Assembly: GCA_937881505.1 (NCBI GenBank)
Contig: CALGEM010000139.1
Coordinates: 1 to 7,246, forward strand
Reading direction: 5' to 3'
Origin: an uncultured euryarchaeote
Lineage (GTDB): Archaea; Thermoplasmatota; Poseidoniia; Poseidoniales; Poseidoniaceae
DNA length: 7,246 nucleotides
Positions 1 to 6,980 of this stretch are shown in pieces. Numbering within the stretch: the stretch's first letter is position 1; each line of letters begins with the position of its first letter. Under the pieces are notes generated by a model. The model did not search any database, was not told where the DNA came from, and saw only the letters and a list, made by a program, of their open reading frames with translations. The position numbers were made by a program, and so were the translations under genes.

Positions 1-1
1 C

Positions 2-1810
2 GTGATGCCCGCTGGGGAGTTCGTGGCATGGGGCCTATACCAGCCGACTCAACGATATCTCGTTGACTTCGCCAACGCTACCGGCTCTGCTGACGCTGGT
101 GATGGCCTTGGCGACCCCATCGCTTGGACCATCCCGGGTGCCGCAGAGAAGATCACCAAGCGCGTCACCGTCCATGTCTGTGCACCACGGAATGCGACCG
201 CAGGACTTGGCCCCGCCATCACGCTGAAGGGCTACTTGGATGGCTATCCGCGAATTTCCGACTCGGCCATTCTCTCAACCAATGTCGAGCACGTGTTTGA
301 CTTGGATGCAGGTATCGACCCGGCGATTGGCACGTCGATGAACGTCAACCCAGGCCAGCAGATTACACTACCAATCACGGTGACCAACGACGGAAACGGA
401 CCGGACCGCTTTGACTTCCGCCTCGCACGGGTCACCGACGCCTTTGGTGTTGATGTTATCTGGGATATTGAAATTCCACGAGAAACGCTGCAGGAGCTCT
501 CTCCGGACACCTATCAGAAGTTTGATGTCACGATGAACGTGCCAAACCGTGTGCCAGCAGGCGAATACACCGTGGTGTTGCAAGCCTTCTCGGAGGAAGT
601 CTATCCCGATGCCAGCGGTCGTGAAACGCGCATCCGCGACACCATCGTGCTGGCGGTGACCGTTGACGAATTCCACGACATGCAAATTTCGATGGACCCA
701 ACCGTCGACAACGCCGTGAAGACTTCCGCACCCGGAAAGATCGTTCGCTTCACCTTCAACGTGACCAACAACGGCAACGTTGCAGATGTACCAACGCTGA
801 ACAACCACTCGGCCCAAGCCGATGGAGACACTTTGGTTTGGAACACGCTACCGGGCATGCCAACCCTGACCGGATGGGATGTGTCGTGGTTCATCATGCG
901 CCAAGTCAGCGCCGACCTCGTCGTAGAAGAACCATGCATCTACATGGAATCGACCGCTTCCTCGTTCCCTGAGGACGAGTGTGTTTACCTCCAAGACATC
1001 GATGAGTGGCGCCTTCCTGAGATGGCCCCGTACGAAACCATCACCGCCGTTGCTGCCGTTGCCATCGGTACCGATGCAAAACTCACGACGCGCAACCTTG
1101 GTCTGAAGGTCGTCTCGATGTACGGCGACAAGGCCAACGACGGTGACCACGACGATACCCCCGAATGGGACGGCGACAACTACGACACGAACGAGTTCAT
1201 CGTCACCCTCCGATTGCGAGCACCAAATCTCGAAATCAAGGAGATCATCATGCCACCGTCCACCTCCAGCGAAGTGGACTCGACCATCCCAATCGGTATC
1301 ATCTTGCAGAACACCGGAAACGTCCATGCCACCGATATCGAAATCGTGCTTTGTGAATACGATAATGCGAACGATGCTGACATCATGAAGGAAATTCGCG
1401 ATAACGGATGCGATGAAGAGCGTGTGGTCATGCGCCAAGTGGTCGGTGCCTTGCTGGCCCCAGATGACACCGAAGACGCCAAAGAGATCGAACTTTACCT
1501 GCTCTACCCGGTAACGGCTGGAAGCAAGGGCGTTTACGTGGTTGTTGACCCGATGAACGAGATCGTTGAATCCGACGAGAAAGACAACGTTAGGCCAATC
1601 CCAGAAGAGCTTGAATCCAACAGCCCCATGATTGACTTGGCAAAAGAGGTCGTTGGAAAGACCGCCCTACCGTTTGCCGTCATCATGTTGACCATCGCCC
1701 TCCTCGGCGTAGTCTACTTGGTTGGTAAGGGACGCCGCGACGAAGTGAACAAGCGACTTGCTGAGCAGTCCTCGTTGGTTTCCGTTTTGGCTGATGAAGC
1801 CAACAACTGA
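2..1810 (+). CDS. Exported multi-domain surface protein, COG1470/CARDB-like, C-terminal membrane anchor (5' partial)
   Basis: The reading frame is open from the window edge, so the N-terminus and any signal peptide lie outside and the apparent GTG at base 2 is not a credible start. The 602 visible residues contain three successive domains of about 110-180 residues, each with a beta-sandwich pattern and a shared N-x-G-N turn: N129-N132 in the first (about 98-222), N256-N259 in the second (about 225-406), N437-N440 in the third (about 407-532). The first two resemble the NEW3/COG1470 type and the third the CARDB cell-adhesion type. A hydrophobic helix at about 555-575 is followed by a basic, charged tail of about 25 residues, so the bulk should be outside the cell. 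Cysteine pairs C312/C327 and C451/C470 could form disulfides. An Asp-rich loop lies at 376-395. Ligand and role are unknown; adhesion or surface scaffolding is the family-level guess. It ends 8 bases from the convergent regulator gene. Confidence 0.88.
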   Translation: MMPAGEFVAWGLYQPTQRYLVDFANATGSADAGDGLGDPIAWTIPGAAEKITKRVTVHVCAPRNATAGLGPAITLKGYLDGYPRISDSAILSTNVEHVFDLDAGIDPAIGTSMNVNPGQQITLPITVTNDGNGPDRFDFRLARVTDAFGVDVIWDIEIPRETLQELSPDTYQKFDVTMNVPNRVPAGEYTVVLQAFSEEVYPDASGRETRIRDTIVLAVTVDEFHDMQISMDPTVDNAVKTSAPGKIVRFTFNVTNNGNVADVPTLNNHSAQADGDTLVWNTLPGMPTLTGWDVSWFIMRQVSADLVVEEPCIYMESTASSFPEDECVYLQDIDEWRLPEMAPYETITAVAAVAIGTDAKLTTRNLGLKVVSMYGDKANDGDHDDTPEWDGDNYDTNEFIVTLRLRAPNLEIKEIIMPPSTSSEVDSTIPIGIILQNTGNVHATDIEIVLCEYDNANDADIMKEIRDNGCDEERVVMRQVVGALLAPDDTEDAKEIELYLLYPVTAGSKGVYVVVDPMNEIVESDEKDNVRPIPEELESNSPMIDLAKEVVGKTALPFAVIMLTIALLGVVYLVGKGRRDEVNKRLAEQSSLVSVLADEANN

Positions 1811-1818
1811 GCACGTCT

Positions 1819-2565
1819 TCACTTGGACCTCGGACCGAGGTACCAGCGGAGCTCGGTATCGAGCGGAGCGGCGATGACTTGACCAGAGCGCCGCGCGATT
1901 TGCTTCTCAAGGCGTGCCCGCAAGGTCGTGATGACCTCGCCTACATTGTGGTTGCCTGCGAGCTCTTGCTGCACCAGCGAAGTGAGGTCAATTCGGTTTC
2001 CAGTGGCCTCCACCATGGTCTGGATGATGCTTCGCTCTTCATAGGACTCAAAGTCGGTTTCAACCGCTGCCGAAACGCGCTGTCTGACATGTTGGTGCAA
2101 GGAGATGAGGGCGTCCCGTTGGGCGTCCAATTCCTCCATGACCGATGCAAGGGTACGCATGTGTGACAAACCCTCGGCCACGGCGATTTTCTTCCGCCCA
2201 CTCAAGGACTCTGCAATGGGCACCGACGCTTCGGGGAGGTTGGTGGACAACCTCATTGGGCCACCGGCTGGGAGTTTTCGCTCTTCGCATCGGAACAAAT
2301 CCGGACCGATATCGACTTGGATGGACATGGCCCGTTCAACGGCGTAGATGGTTCGAGGTGGCCCACCTTTTTCGGAGGGAACTTTGTTTTTGGAAACCAT
2401 GCCTCCTTTTTCCAACTCTTTGAGATGTTTCACAACGGCCGGCTGGCTGACACCGATCAATTCGGACAGTTGCATCGGGTAGTGTGGCTCACGCGCCAAA
2501 CGCTCGAGAATTTGGCGACGTGTTTTGTTTTGCAAGAGGTACAAGGCTTGATCGAGGTCAGTCAT
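1819..2565 (-). CDS. ArsR-like winged-helix transcriptional regulator (COG1777/PH1932-like)
   Basis: This 248-residue protein is a predicted DNA-binding transcription regulator. The N-terminal third is a winged helix-turn-helix: the N-K-T-R-R-Q-I-L helix at 13-20, a turn near 32-40 (LSELIGVS), a recognition helix at 41-52 (QPAVVKHLKELE) and a wing at about 56-75 containing PSEKGGPPR. The pattern S-Q-P-A-V-x-K-H-L followed by a Gly/Pro/Arg wing and an I-D-I-G-P-x-L-F-like strand (SIQVDIGPDLF, 81-91) is typical of archaeal COG1777 regulators. The rest is mostly helical (about 120-228) and probably serves dimerisation; no ligand pocket or metal-binding cysteine set is evident. The ATG at 2565 is preferred because it starts 12 residues before the conserved N-x-T-R-R, as is usual in the family. 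A GTG at 2610 would add 15 residues and leave 9 bases after the upstream gene; neither has a strong Shine-Dalgarno. It is the last gene of the minus-strand cluster. Its targets cannot be read from the sequence; autoregulation of this cluster is only a guess. Confidence 0.9.
   Translation of the reverse strand: MTDLDQALYLLQNKTRRQILERLAREPHYPMQLSELIGVSQPAVVKHLKELEKGGMVSKNKVPSEKGGPPRTIYAVERAMSIQVDIGPDLFRCEERKLPAGGPMRLSTNLPEASVPIAESLSGRKKIAVAEGLSHMRTLASVMEELDAQRDALISLHQHVRQRVSAAVETDFESYEERSIIQTMVEATGNRIDLTSLVQQELAGNHNVGEVITTLRARLEKQIARRSGQVIAAPLDTELRWYLGPRSK
1827..1841. repeat. Short perfect inverted repeat near the convergent gene ends
   Basis: ACCTCGG-A-CCGAGGT is a perfect 7-base inverted repeat with one central base; as RNA it would fold as a 6-base-pair stem with a three-base loop. 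It lies 17 bases past the stop of the plus-strand gene, inside the last codons (L-G-P-R) of the regulator gene. No T-run follows on either strand, so a role in 3' end formation is possible but unsupported, and chance is a fair alternative. Confidence 0.3.
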
Positions 2566-2619
2566 ACTTCTCAACTCGAGGTTGGGTAGTGGCCCGACCT
2601 CTATGAACACACCGTTTCT

Positions 2620-3663
2620 TCATTGCTCGTCCCATTCTTTCCAAGCATTGCTTGGTGCAGCGGATTGATCAGCACTTGCTTTTCGAGCAGGAGAGGTCGT
2701 TTTCCGCTCCACGGCTTTGGGTTCGGCCAACGGCACACCTTCGTCCCACGAGGCGATGGCGGCCGCATTGGCAGCGTCTTGGATGGCCTCTTCTGCACTG
2801 GTTGTTTGGTAGCGCCCTGTCTTGGCGTGTTCTTGTGCGCCTTCGACATCACCCCGCATCAATGCATAGACTTGCTCGGTGGTCAACAGGCTACCAGCCG
2901 CAACATCGTTCAAACCATCAACGAATTCCTGTGAAGGCTGGTGCTCGGCGGTGTCCGCGAAGGGCGGGGCGACCGAGGGTTGAGTGGGCACGGACGGGTC
3001 GGGTTGATTGAACAGGGTCGGATGGTCTGGATTGAGGTCAGTGATGGGGACGAGGCGCCCATCTTCGCCCACCATCATCACTCGAGGACTTCGGCTTGGC
3101 TTCGAAGCGTAGTATACGATGAGGGCAATGGGCGTGGTTAACACGCCTAGACAACACATCGCACCTCCCAAGACCAGGGTTGTTGATTGCATCAAGGCAA
3201 TGGGCATGTCATCCACGGACACGAACCAACCGGTCGTTTCGCTGCAATCCTCCTCGCAGGTGATGACCACCGCATACTCGCCAGACTCGTTGAGCGTCCA
3301 TGCGGCTCGTTCAACCAGGCCTGCACCATCGGCCGTCATGGGTTGCCAATCGAGCATGCATGTTTTCTCCCCGAGGGCTTCTCCGACCATCGCAGAACCT
3401 TCCACCCTGTAGAGTTCAACCGACATGACTCCATCGTCAGCGTCCTGATAGAAGCGGTAACATGTGTCGTTGAGTGTTTCAGTCTGGTAGGTTCCGGCCC
3501 CCGTATAGGCTCCGTGGTGTTGTTCTCTCGGGTCCATCACCGTTGAGATGGTCGAGGCCTGACTTTGTATCAAGATGGCGCCGAGCAAGAGCATGACACC
3601 GCCTGCAATGGCGAGGCGAAGCGCCCAAGGCGAGCGCTTGGCAGGCTCAGGTGCTTGCATCAT
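2620..3663 (-). CDS. Two-helix membrane protein of unknown function with cysteine-bearing outer domain and long cytoplasmic tail
   Basis: I do not recognise a named family. The 347-residue product has a first hydrophobic helix at about 13-34 preceded by K9/R10, which predicts an inside N-terminus. An outer domain at about 37-155 has four cysteines (C68, C102, C136, C140) and a beta-rich stretch (TLNESGEYAVVITCEEDC), so two disulfides are possible. A second helix at about 160-186 contains C170-C171 and is followed by basic residues. The remaining ~160 residues are Pro-, Asp- and Ala-rich, probably disordered or helical, with one helix-like patch at 260-282, and end in W-K-E-W-D-E-Q. The gene opens with ATG-ATG; a GGAGG at 3682-3686 is far (18 bases) from the first ATG, and no upstream in-frame start lies in the gap. 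It sits 42 bases after top6A and 9 or 54 bases before the regulator, implying co-transcription. A sensory or envelope role is possible, but nothing shows it. Confidence 0.85.
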   Translation of the reverse strand: MMQAPEPAKRSPWALRLAIAGGVMLLLGAILIQSQASTISTVMDPREQHHGAYTGAGTYQTETLNDTCYRFYQDADDGVMSVELYRVEGSAMVGEALGEKTCMLDWQPMTADGAGLVERAAWTLNESGEYAVVITCEEDCSETTGWFVSVDDMPIALMQSTTLVLGGAMCCLGVLTTPIALIVYYASKPSRSPRVMMVGEDGRLVPITDLNPDHPTLFNQPDPSVPTQPSVAPPFADTAEHQPSQEFVDGLNDVAAGSLLTTEQVYALMRGDVEGAQEHAKTGRYQTTSAEEAIQDAANAAAIASWDEGVPLAEPKAVERKTTSPARKASADQSAAPSNAWKEWDEQ

Positions 3664-3705
3664 GGTCTTCCAGACCCTCTTCCTCCATAAGGCTCGCTGA
3701 TGGGC

Positions 3706-4806
3706 TCACGCAAGTCCCAACTCGGCGAGCTTTTCTGGCAGATAGGTGTCGGTTACGAAATCCAAACCGTATTTGGCGAGGGATTGTTGCTCAGCCTTCT
3801 TGCCAAGTTCCAGCATCATGTTGATTTGTTCCTGCCACCATCCATCGGCAAACCTCGGGTCAGAAAGTTCGGCCTTCAGTGCATCGATATCTCTGCTGGA
3901 CAGGTCATCGCTGGGCAGGTCGTAGGCTTCGATATCACCAGCGGTGATGCCGAGGTAGGTGGCTGAAGGCGTGGCCAAATATTCGGAGATATGCGCCGTC
4001 TTGATGGCGCCATACGCGATGGAGGCGAAGATACGGAAGGACCACGGGTCGCCGTCAAGGAAGACAACGACGGGCAAATCCCATTCCTCGCTCATGCGCT
4101 TTAGAATACGTCGTGTTGACCGAGCGGGTTGGCCTTTGAGATGTACCAAGCCGCAATTGAACGCTTCATCAAATCCGTTTTCAATAAGACGGTCAAACAT
4201 ACCACCCGTCTCGATGGCCATGATGAAATTGATGTCGTGTTCAAGCAACTCAATCTTCTCTTCCTCCACGTTGTAAGGCACACCGTATCCTGAATCGCCC
4301 ACATCGTCTCTGGCGTTGATTCGCATCCATTCACCTCGTCGGTTTCGCTCCCGCAAGGTCAAGTTTCCAATCATGCGAGCACCGTCTTCCTCCGGTCGGA
4401 GTTTGAAGTCTTCACGAAGGCACTTTGTGACCACCTCAAGGTCTTCAGCGAGGTTGTTGGACTCGTTTTGTGAAGAGAATTTCCCAAGACCCCAGCCTTC
4501 AGAAATGTAGTACATTTCTCTCAACGTGGACGATTTTCCGGCGTCGATCATCTCCTCGATGAACTCCACGACATGGAGCGCTCGCAGCAATTGCTTGGCC
4601 GAGCCCAGGCTTGTCGCATCACGAACCGAACGTTTCTTGCCGTACTTGTAGACGCCCAATTTGTCATCAAAGCCGATGTTGTTCTTGGTTCGCACGGGCA
4701 GGGTCATCGTCGGTGGTTCGCCCTTGACGATTTTATCGTACATTTCGGTCACGACCTCGTGCAAAGCTGCCTTGGTCTCTTCCGGCGTATGGCTTGCTGA
4801 CATCAT
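3706..4806 (-). CDS. top6A: DNA topoisomerase VI subunit A (Spo11-like DNA-cleaving subunit)
   Basis: The 366-residue length is usual for the archaeal A subunit (about 350-390). It cuts both DNA strands through a tyrosine-DNA bond and pairs with Top6B as A2B2. Visible signatures: the winged-helix/CAP region with the catalytic tyrosine in T-L-R-E-M-Y-Y (residues 94-100; by homology one of Y99/Y100, probably the second), and the Toprim metal site with E199 (AIETGGMFDRL) and the D251-x-D253 pair (FLDGDPWSFRIF). The C-terminal signature LAKYGLDFVTDTYLPEKL (343-360) is also typical. Nothing is truncated and all expected catalytic acids are present. The gene begins ATGATG, and the first ATG overlaps the top6B stop as ATGA, so translational coupling is likely; a GGGAGTG ribosome site lies 6 bases upstream inside the end of top6B. 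The second ATG (4803-4801) would serve equally well. Identification is essentially certain. Confidence 0.98.
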   Translation of the reverse strand: MMSASHTPEETKAALHEVVTEMYDKIVKGEPPTMTLPVRTKNNIGFDDKLGVYKYGKKRSVRDATSLGSAKQLLRALHVVEFIEEMIDAGKSSTLREMYYISEGWGLGKFSSQNESNNLAEDLEVVTKCLREDFKLRPEEDGARMIGNLTLRERNRRGEWMRINARDDVGDSGYGVPYNVEEEKIELLEHDINFIMAIETGGMFDRLIENGFDEAFNCGLVHLKGQPARSTRRILKRMSEEWDLPVVVFLDGDPWSFRIFASIAYGAIKTAHISEYLATPSATYLGITAGDIEAYDLPSDDLSSRDIDALKAELSDPRFADGWWQEQINMMLELGKKAEQQSLAKYGLDFVTDTYLPEKLAELGLA

Positions 4807-6896
4807 GCATCACTCCCGTAACCCATCAGGGTTTGCTGCCCACCACTTCTGGGGGGTTCGTCCTCCTGCGGAGGAGGAGCGTCCTCGACAATTTCGTCGT
4901 CATCTGCCCCGGTCTCGTCTTGTGGAACTTCCTCGTCGCCTTGGTCGTCTTCAGCCCGGGCCTCTTGGCGACGAATTTCTTCAAGCAATTTCTCGTCCAT
5001 CTTGGAGGCGCCAATGACCTCTTGACTTCCGCGGTAGAACACGTCGGTCTCCGTCCAGTCGCCTTTTTCGAGTCCAGAGAGTGCGTACGTGATGGTGTAG
5101 GTTTGACCGGGCTCCAACGTCTCGAGTTTCCAAGCCCACACACCGGTCGCTTCCTTTCGACCCCCCGTTGTGTTGCCCTCCATGGCGGCCCCTTCCCTCT
5201 CAGGCCACGACGCCAGCAGGGTGTAGGCGCGGGCTCTGGAGGTGTAATTGAACAGTGTGATGGAGACATCGGTTTGCTTGGTTTCCTTGTTCCAAACGGT
5301 GGTGCTCTCAGCGATGACGGCTCCCATGATTTTGGTGATGGAGCCAGCAAGGTCGGGCACAGGTCGCTTGAGAATGGCCGCTGACTTGGCGGCGATGGCG
5401 GGAATGATATCGTTGACCAACTCAAATTTCTCTTGTACCTTGACCATCTTTTTCTTCTTCTCCAAGTGCTTGCGAAGCCCTCGCCCCATCTCGAGCATGG
5501 CCTTGCGAACTTCGTCCATCACTTCGCCGTTATCGGCCAGGGCTTCCTTTGCTTCGGAGGTGAATTGCACATTGGTGCTGGCGAGGTGAACCAAGATGGC
5601 AGCAGGGCCCTTGGGGACGCCTCGTCCACCCGCTTGGTCAAGGCCGTATTGGCGCCAATCCACCGATTCGATGGCTTTGGTCAGCAGGCAACCGCCTTGC
5701 TGGTACATCAACGGCACACGGTTGGCGAATCGGAGTACTTCCACCGGTTTGTCGGCCGCCATGCCGTCGCCGAAGATGAGGCCGACTTCGACCTGGTAGG
5801 GGTTACCCTGCGAGACGGTGGGTGAACGGGTCATCGTGGTCACAAACCGTGAATCAATGGTTTTTGACAACCCTTTCTTGATGAGCAATTCCTCAATGGG
5901 CGAGAGACAGTTCGTCGGCGGATTCAGCAATTTGACGGGCTTTCCGTTGAGTTGCCGCTCGCCTTGGAACGCTTCCAGCAAGGCTCGAATATGGTCGGGC
6001 TTCATCGATTTCGGCTTGGCCTTCTCATCAATTTCAGCTGCCGCCAGCAATTCCTTGGCCGCTCGGGAGGAGACTCCTGAGAAATTCTTGTACAGGAAGG
6101 AGGTCATTCGGCTGTCCGTGGATTCCGTGCACATGCGCTGAAGGGTACCGAGATGGATGCCGTGCGGGTGGGGTTTGATGCTCTCGACCTTCCGAGGCAG
6201 GCGTTCGGTTACACGTGGCCAATGGTGGACTTCACCGTCCGGGTCTTCGAAGGTGATGTCGGCGTGCGGGTTGACGATGCTCGTCATTCGCAAGTACTGG
6301 TAGACGCTCTGACGGCCTCGTTGGTATTTGGCCTTCATTCGGCAGGTGATTTCGAGCCCGTGCTCCTTCAGGGTTCCATCGGCTTTTTCCCATAGTTCAC
6401 GACCTTCGTTGGTCTTCGTTGCCTTGTTTTTGCGCGTGTCCAATCCGATGTCAACGATGGCCGCTGAAGTTTCGGTGGCGATTTTTGAACGAACGTGGGT
6501 CTTCTGCCCGGTCGTCAATTGGCTGTACATGACCACGCCGGTGATGCCGATGCCTTGCTGACCGCGTGATTGACGAATGGCGTGGAAGCGCGAACCAAAG
6601 AGCAACTGTCCGAAGACCTTCTCGATGCTGCGTTTTGGAATGCCGGGTCCGTTGTCTTCGGTCTGAAGTTCAATGATGTTCTTTTTGTCGTCAACCTTGG
6701 TGATTTTGACCTTGATTTCGGGCAAGATGCGCGCCTCTTCGCAGGCGTCCAGCGAATTGTCAACGGCTTCTTTAACCGCCGTAATGAGGGAGCGGGTGAG
6801 GGAATCGAAGCCGAGAAAGTGCTTGTTTTTCTCAAAAAATTCTGAAATAGCGACTTGCTTCTGATTTTTTGCCATGCGTTCTGCTGTGCCTGCCAT
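4803..6896 (-). CDS. top6B: DNA topoisomerase VI subunit B (GHKL ATPase subunit)
   Basis: This 697-residue subunit binds ATP, dimerises to capture a DNA duplex and drives its passage through the break made by Top6A. The Bergerat ATP fold shows the N-box E43-x-x-D-N47-x-x-D50, the D81-N-G-P-G85 motif, and the lid region with GSRF (101-104) and RGQQGIGITG (111-120). The helix-2-turn-helix region is at about 250-320, the transducer domain at about 330-490 including STNVQFTSEAK (440-450), where K450 fits the switch lysine, and the stalk helix carries a lysine run (480-483). A C-terminal extension follows: a beta-rich, Ig-like segment at about 530-625, comparable to that of Methanosarcina Top6B, an acidic low-complexity linker (648-680), and a final QQTLMGYG peptide. 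The start at 6896 is fixed by GGAGGTGA six bases upstream, over the alternative M8. It is the first gene of the cluster and overlaps top6A by 4 bases. Confidence 0.98.
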   Translation of the reverse strand: MAGTAERMAKNQKQVAISEFFEKNKHFLGFDSLTRSLITAVKEAVDNSLDACEEARILPEIKVKITKVDDKKNIIELQTEDNGPGIPKRSIEKVFGQLLFGSRFHAIRQSRGQQGIGITGVVMYSQLTTGQKTHVRSKIATETSAAIVDIGLDTRKNKATKTNEGRELWEKADGTLKEHGLEITCRMKAKYQRGRQSVYQYLRMTSIVNPHADITFEDPDGEVHHWPRVTERLPRKVESIKPHPHGIHLGTLQRMCTESTDSRMTSFLYKNFSGVSSRAAKELLAAAEIDEKAKPKSMKPDHIRALLEAFQGERQLNGKPVKLLNPPTNCLSPIEELLIKKGLSKTIDSRFVTTMTRSPTVSQGNPYQVEVGLIFGDGMAADKPVEVLRFANRVPLMYQQGGCLLTKAIESVDWRQYGLDQAGGRGVPKGPAAILVHLASTNVQFTSEAKEALADNGEVMDEVRKAMLEMGRGLRKHLEKKKKMVKVQEKFELVNDIIPAIAAKSAAILKRPVPDLAGSITKIMGAVIAESTTVWNKETKQTDVSITLFNYTSRARAYTLLASWPEREGAAMEGNTTGGRKEATGVWAWKLETLEPGQTYTITYALSGLEKGDWTETDVFYRGSQEVIGASKMDEKLLEEIRRQEARAEDDQGDEEVPQDETGADDDEIVEDAPPPQEDEPPRSGGQQTLMGYGSDA
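4811..4817 (-). promoter_or_regulatory. Shine-Dalgarno of top6A inside the end of top6B
   Basis: The minus strand reads GGGAGTG, continuing into AT, so GGAGTGAT differs from the ideal GGAGGTGAT by one missing G. The GGAG core is six bases before the ATG at 4806. It is built from the Gly-Ser-Asp codons that end Top6B, so the last residues of Top6B and the translation start of top6A are constrained together. Confidence 0.7.
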
Positions 6897-6902
6897 GGGC
6901 GT

Positions 6903-6910
6903 TCACCTCC
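6903..6910 (-). promoter_or_regulatory. Strong Shine-Dalgarno of top6B
   Basis: On the minus strand this reads GGAGGTGA, matching the complement of the conserved 16S rRNA 3' end over all eight bases. It lies six bases before the ATG at 6896. The match fixes the start of top6B and predicts a leadered transcript with efficient translation of the first gene of the cluster. Confidence 0.88.
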
Positions 6911-6972
6911 CCCGGTCCTCCTCCGTCTTGACGACGTCGGGCCGACAGATGACCGTCCCCGTCCTTTGAGGG

Positions 6973-6980
6973 ATTATAAT
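6973..6980 (-). promoter_or_regulatory. Candidate TATA box for the top6B-top6A cluster
   Basis: The minus strand reads ATTATAAT, preceded by purine-rich AAGGAG that could act as a TFB recognition element. It is the only A/T-rich octamer in the otherwise G/C-rich 77-base gap before top6B. Archaeal initiation about 25 bases downstream would fall near 6950 and give a leader of roughly 50-55 bases that includes the Shine-Dalgarno. The element sits in a 10-base perfect palindrome (GATTATAATC, 6972-6981) and overlaps the stop codon of the upstream frame. Support is by sequence and position only. Confidence 0.5.

Noticed and set aside
848..1438. 196-codon minus-strand open frame opposite the surface protein gene
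   Set aside because: It lies wholly within the plus-strand gene, which shows clear domain repeats and a membrane anchor. The antisense product is a His/Val/Asp-rich shadow without a plausible fold. Antisense frames at 368-817 and 601-939 were rejected for the same reason.
1827..1841. Inverted repeat as a Rho-independent-style terminator
   Set aside because: No T-run follows on either strand, the stem is short, and it lies in the coding end of the regulator. Archaeal termination usually depends on T-rich tracts.
2566..2610. GTG start at 2610 for the regulator, adding 15 residues
   Set aside because: It is possible, since it leaves only 9 bases after the upstream stop, but the added residues precede the expected family N-terminus, and an ATG at 2565 is available.
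3664..3676. GGTCT-TCC-AGACC hairpin just before the membrane protein start
   Set aside because: A five-base stem is common by chance, and nothing else suggests a riboswitch or attenuator here.
3647..3688. 13-codon out-of-frame ATG reading frame overlapping the start of the membrane protein gene (MEEEGLEDHDAST)
   Set aside because: It could be a regulatory leader frame, but it has no convincing ribosome site of its own and its length is within chance.
4794..5384. Long 196-codon open frame on the plus strand opposite top6B
   Set aside because: It is antisense to well-identified Top6B sequence, has an unusual residue composition and no recognisable domain; it arises from the G/C-rich codon pattern of top6B. 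The same applies to 4826-5425 (-), which is out of frame within top6B.
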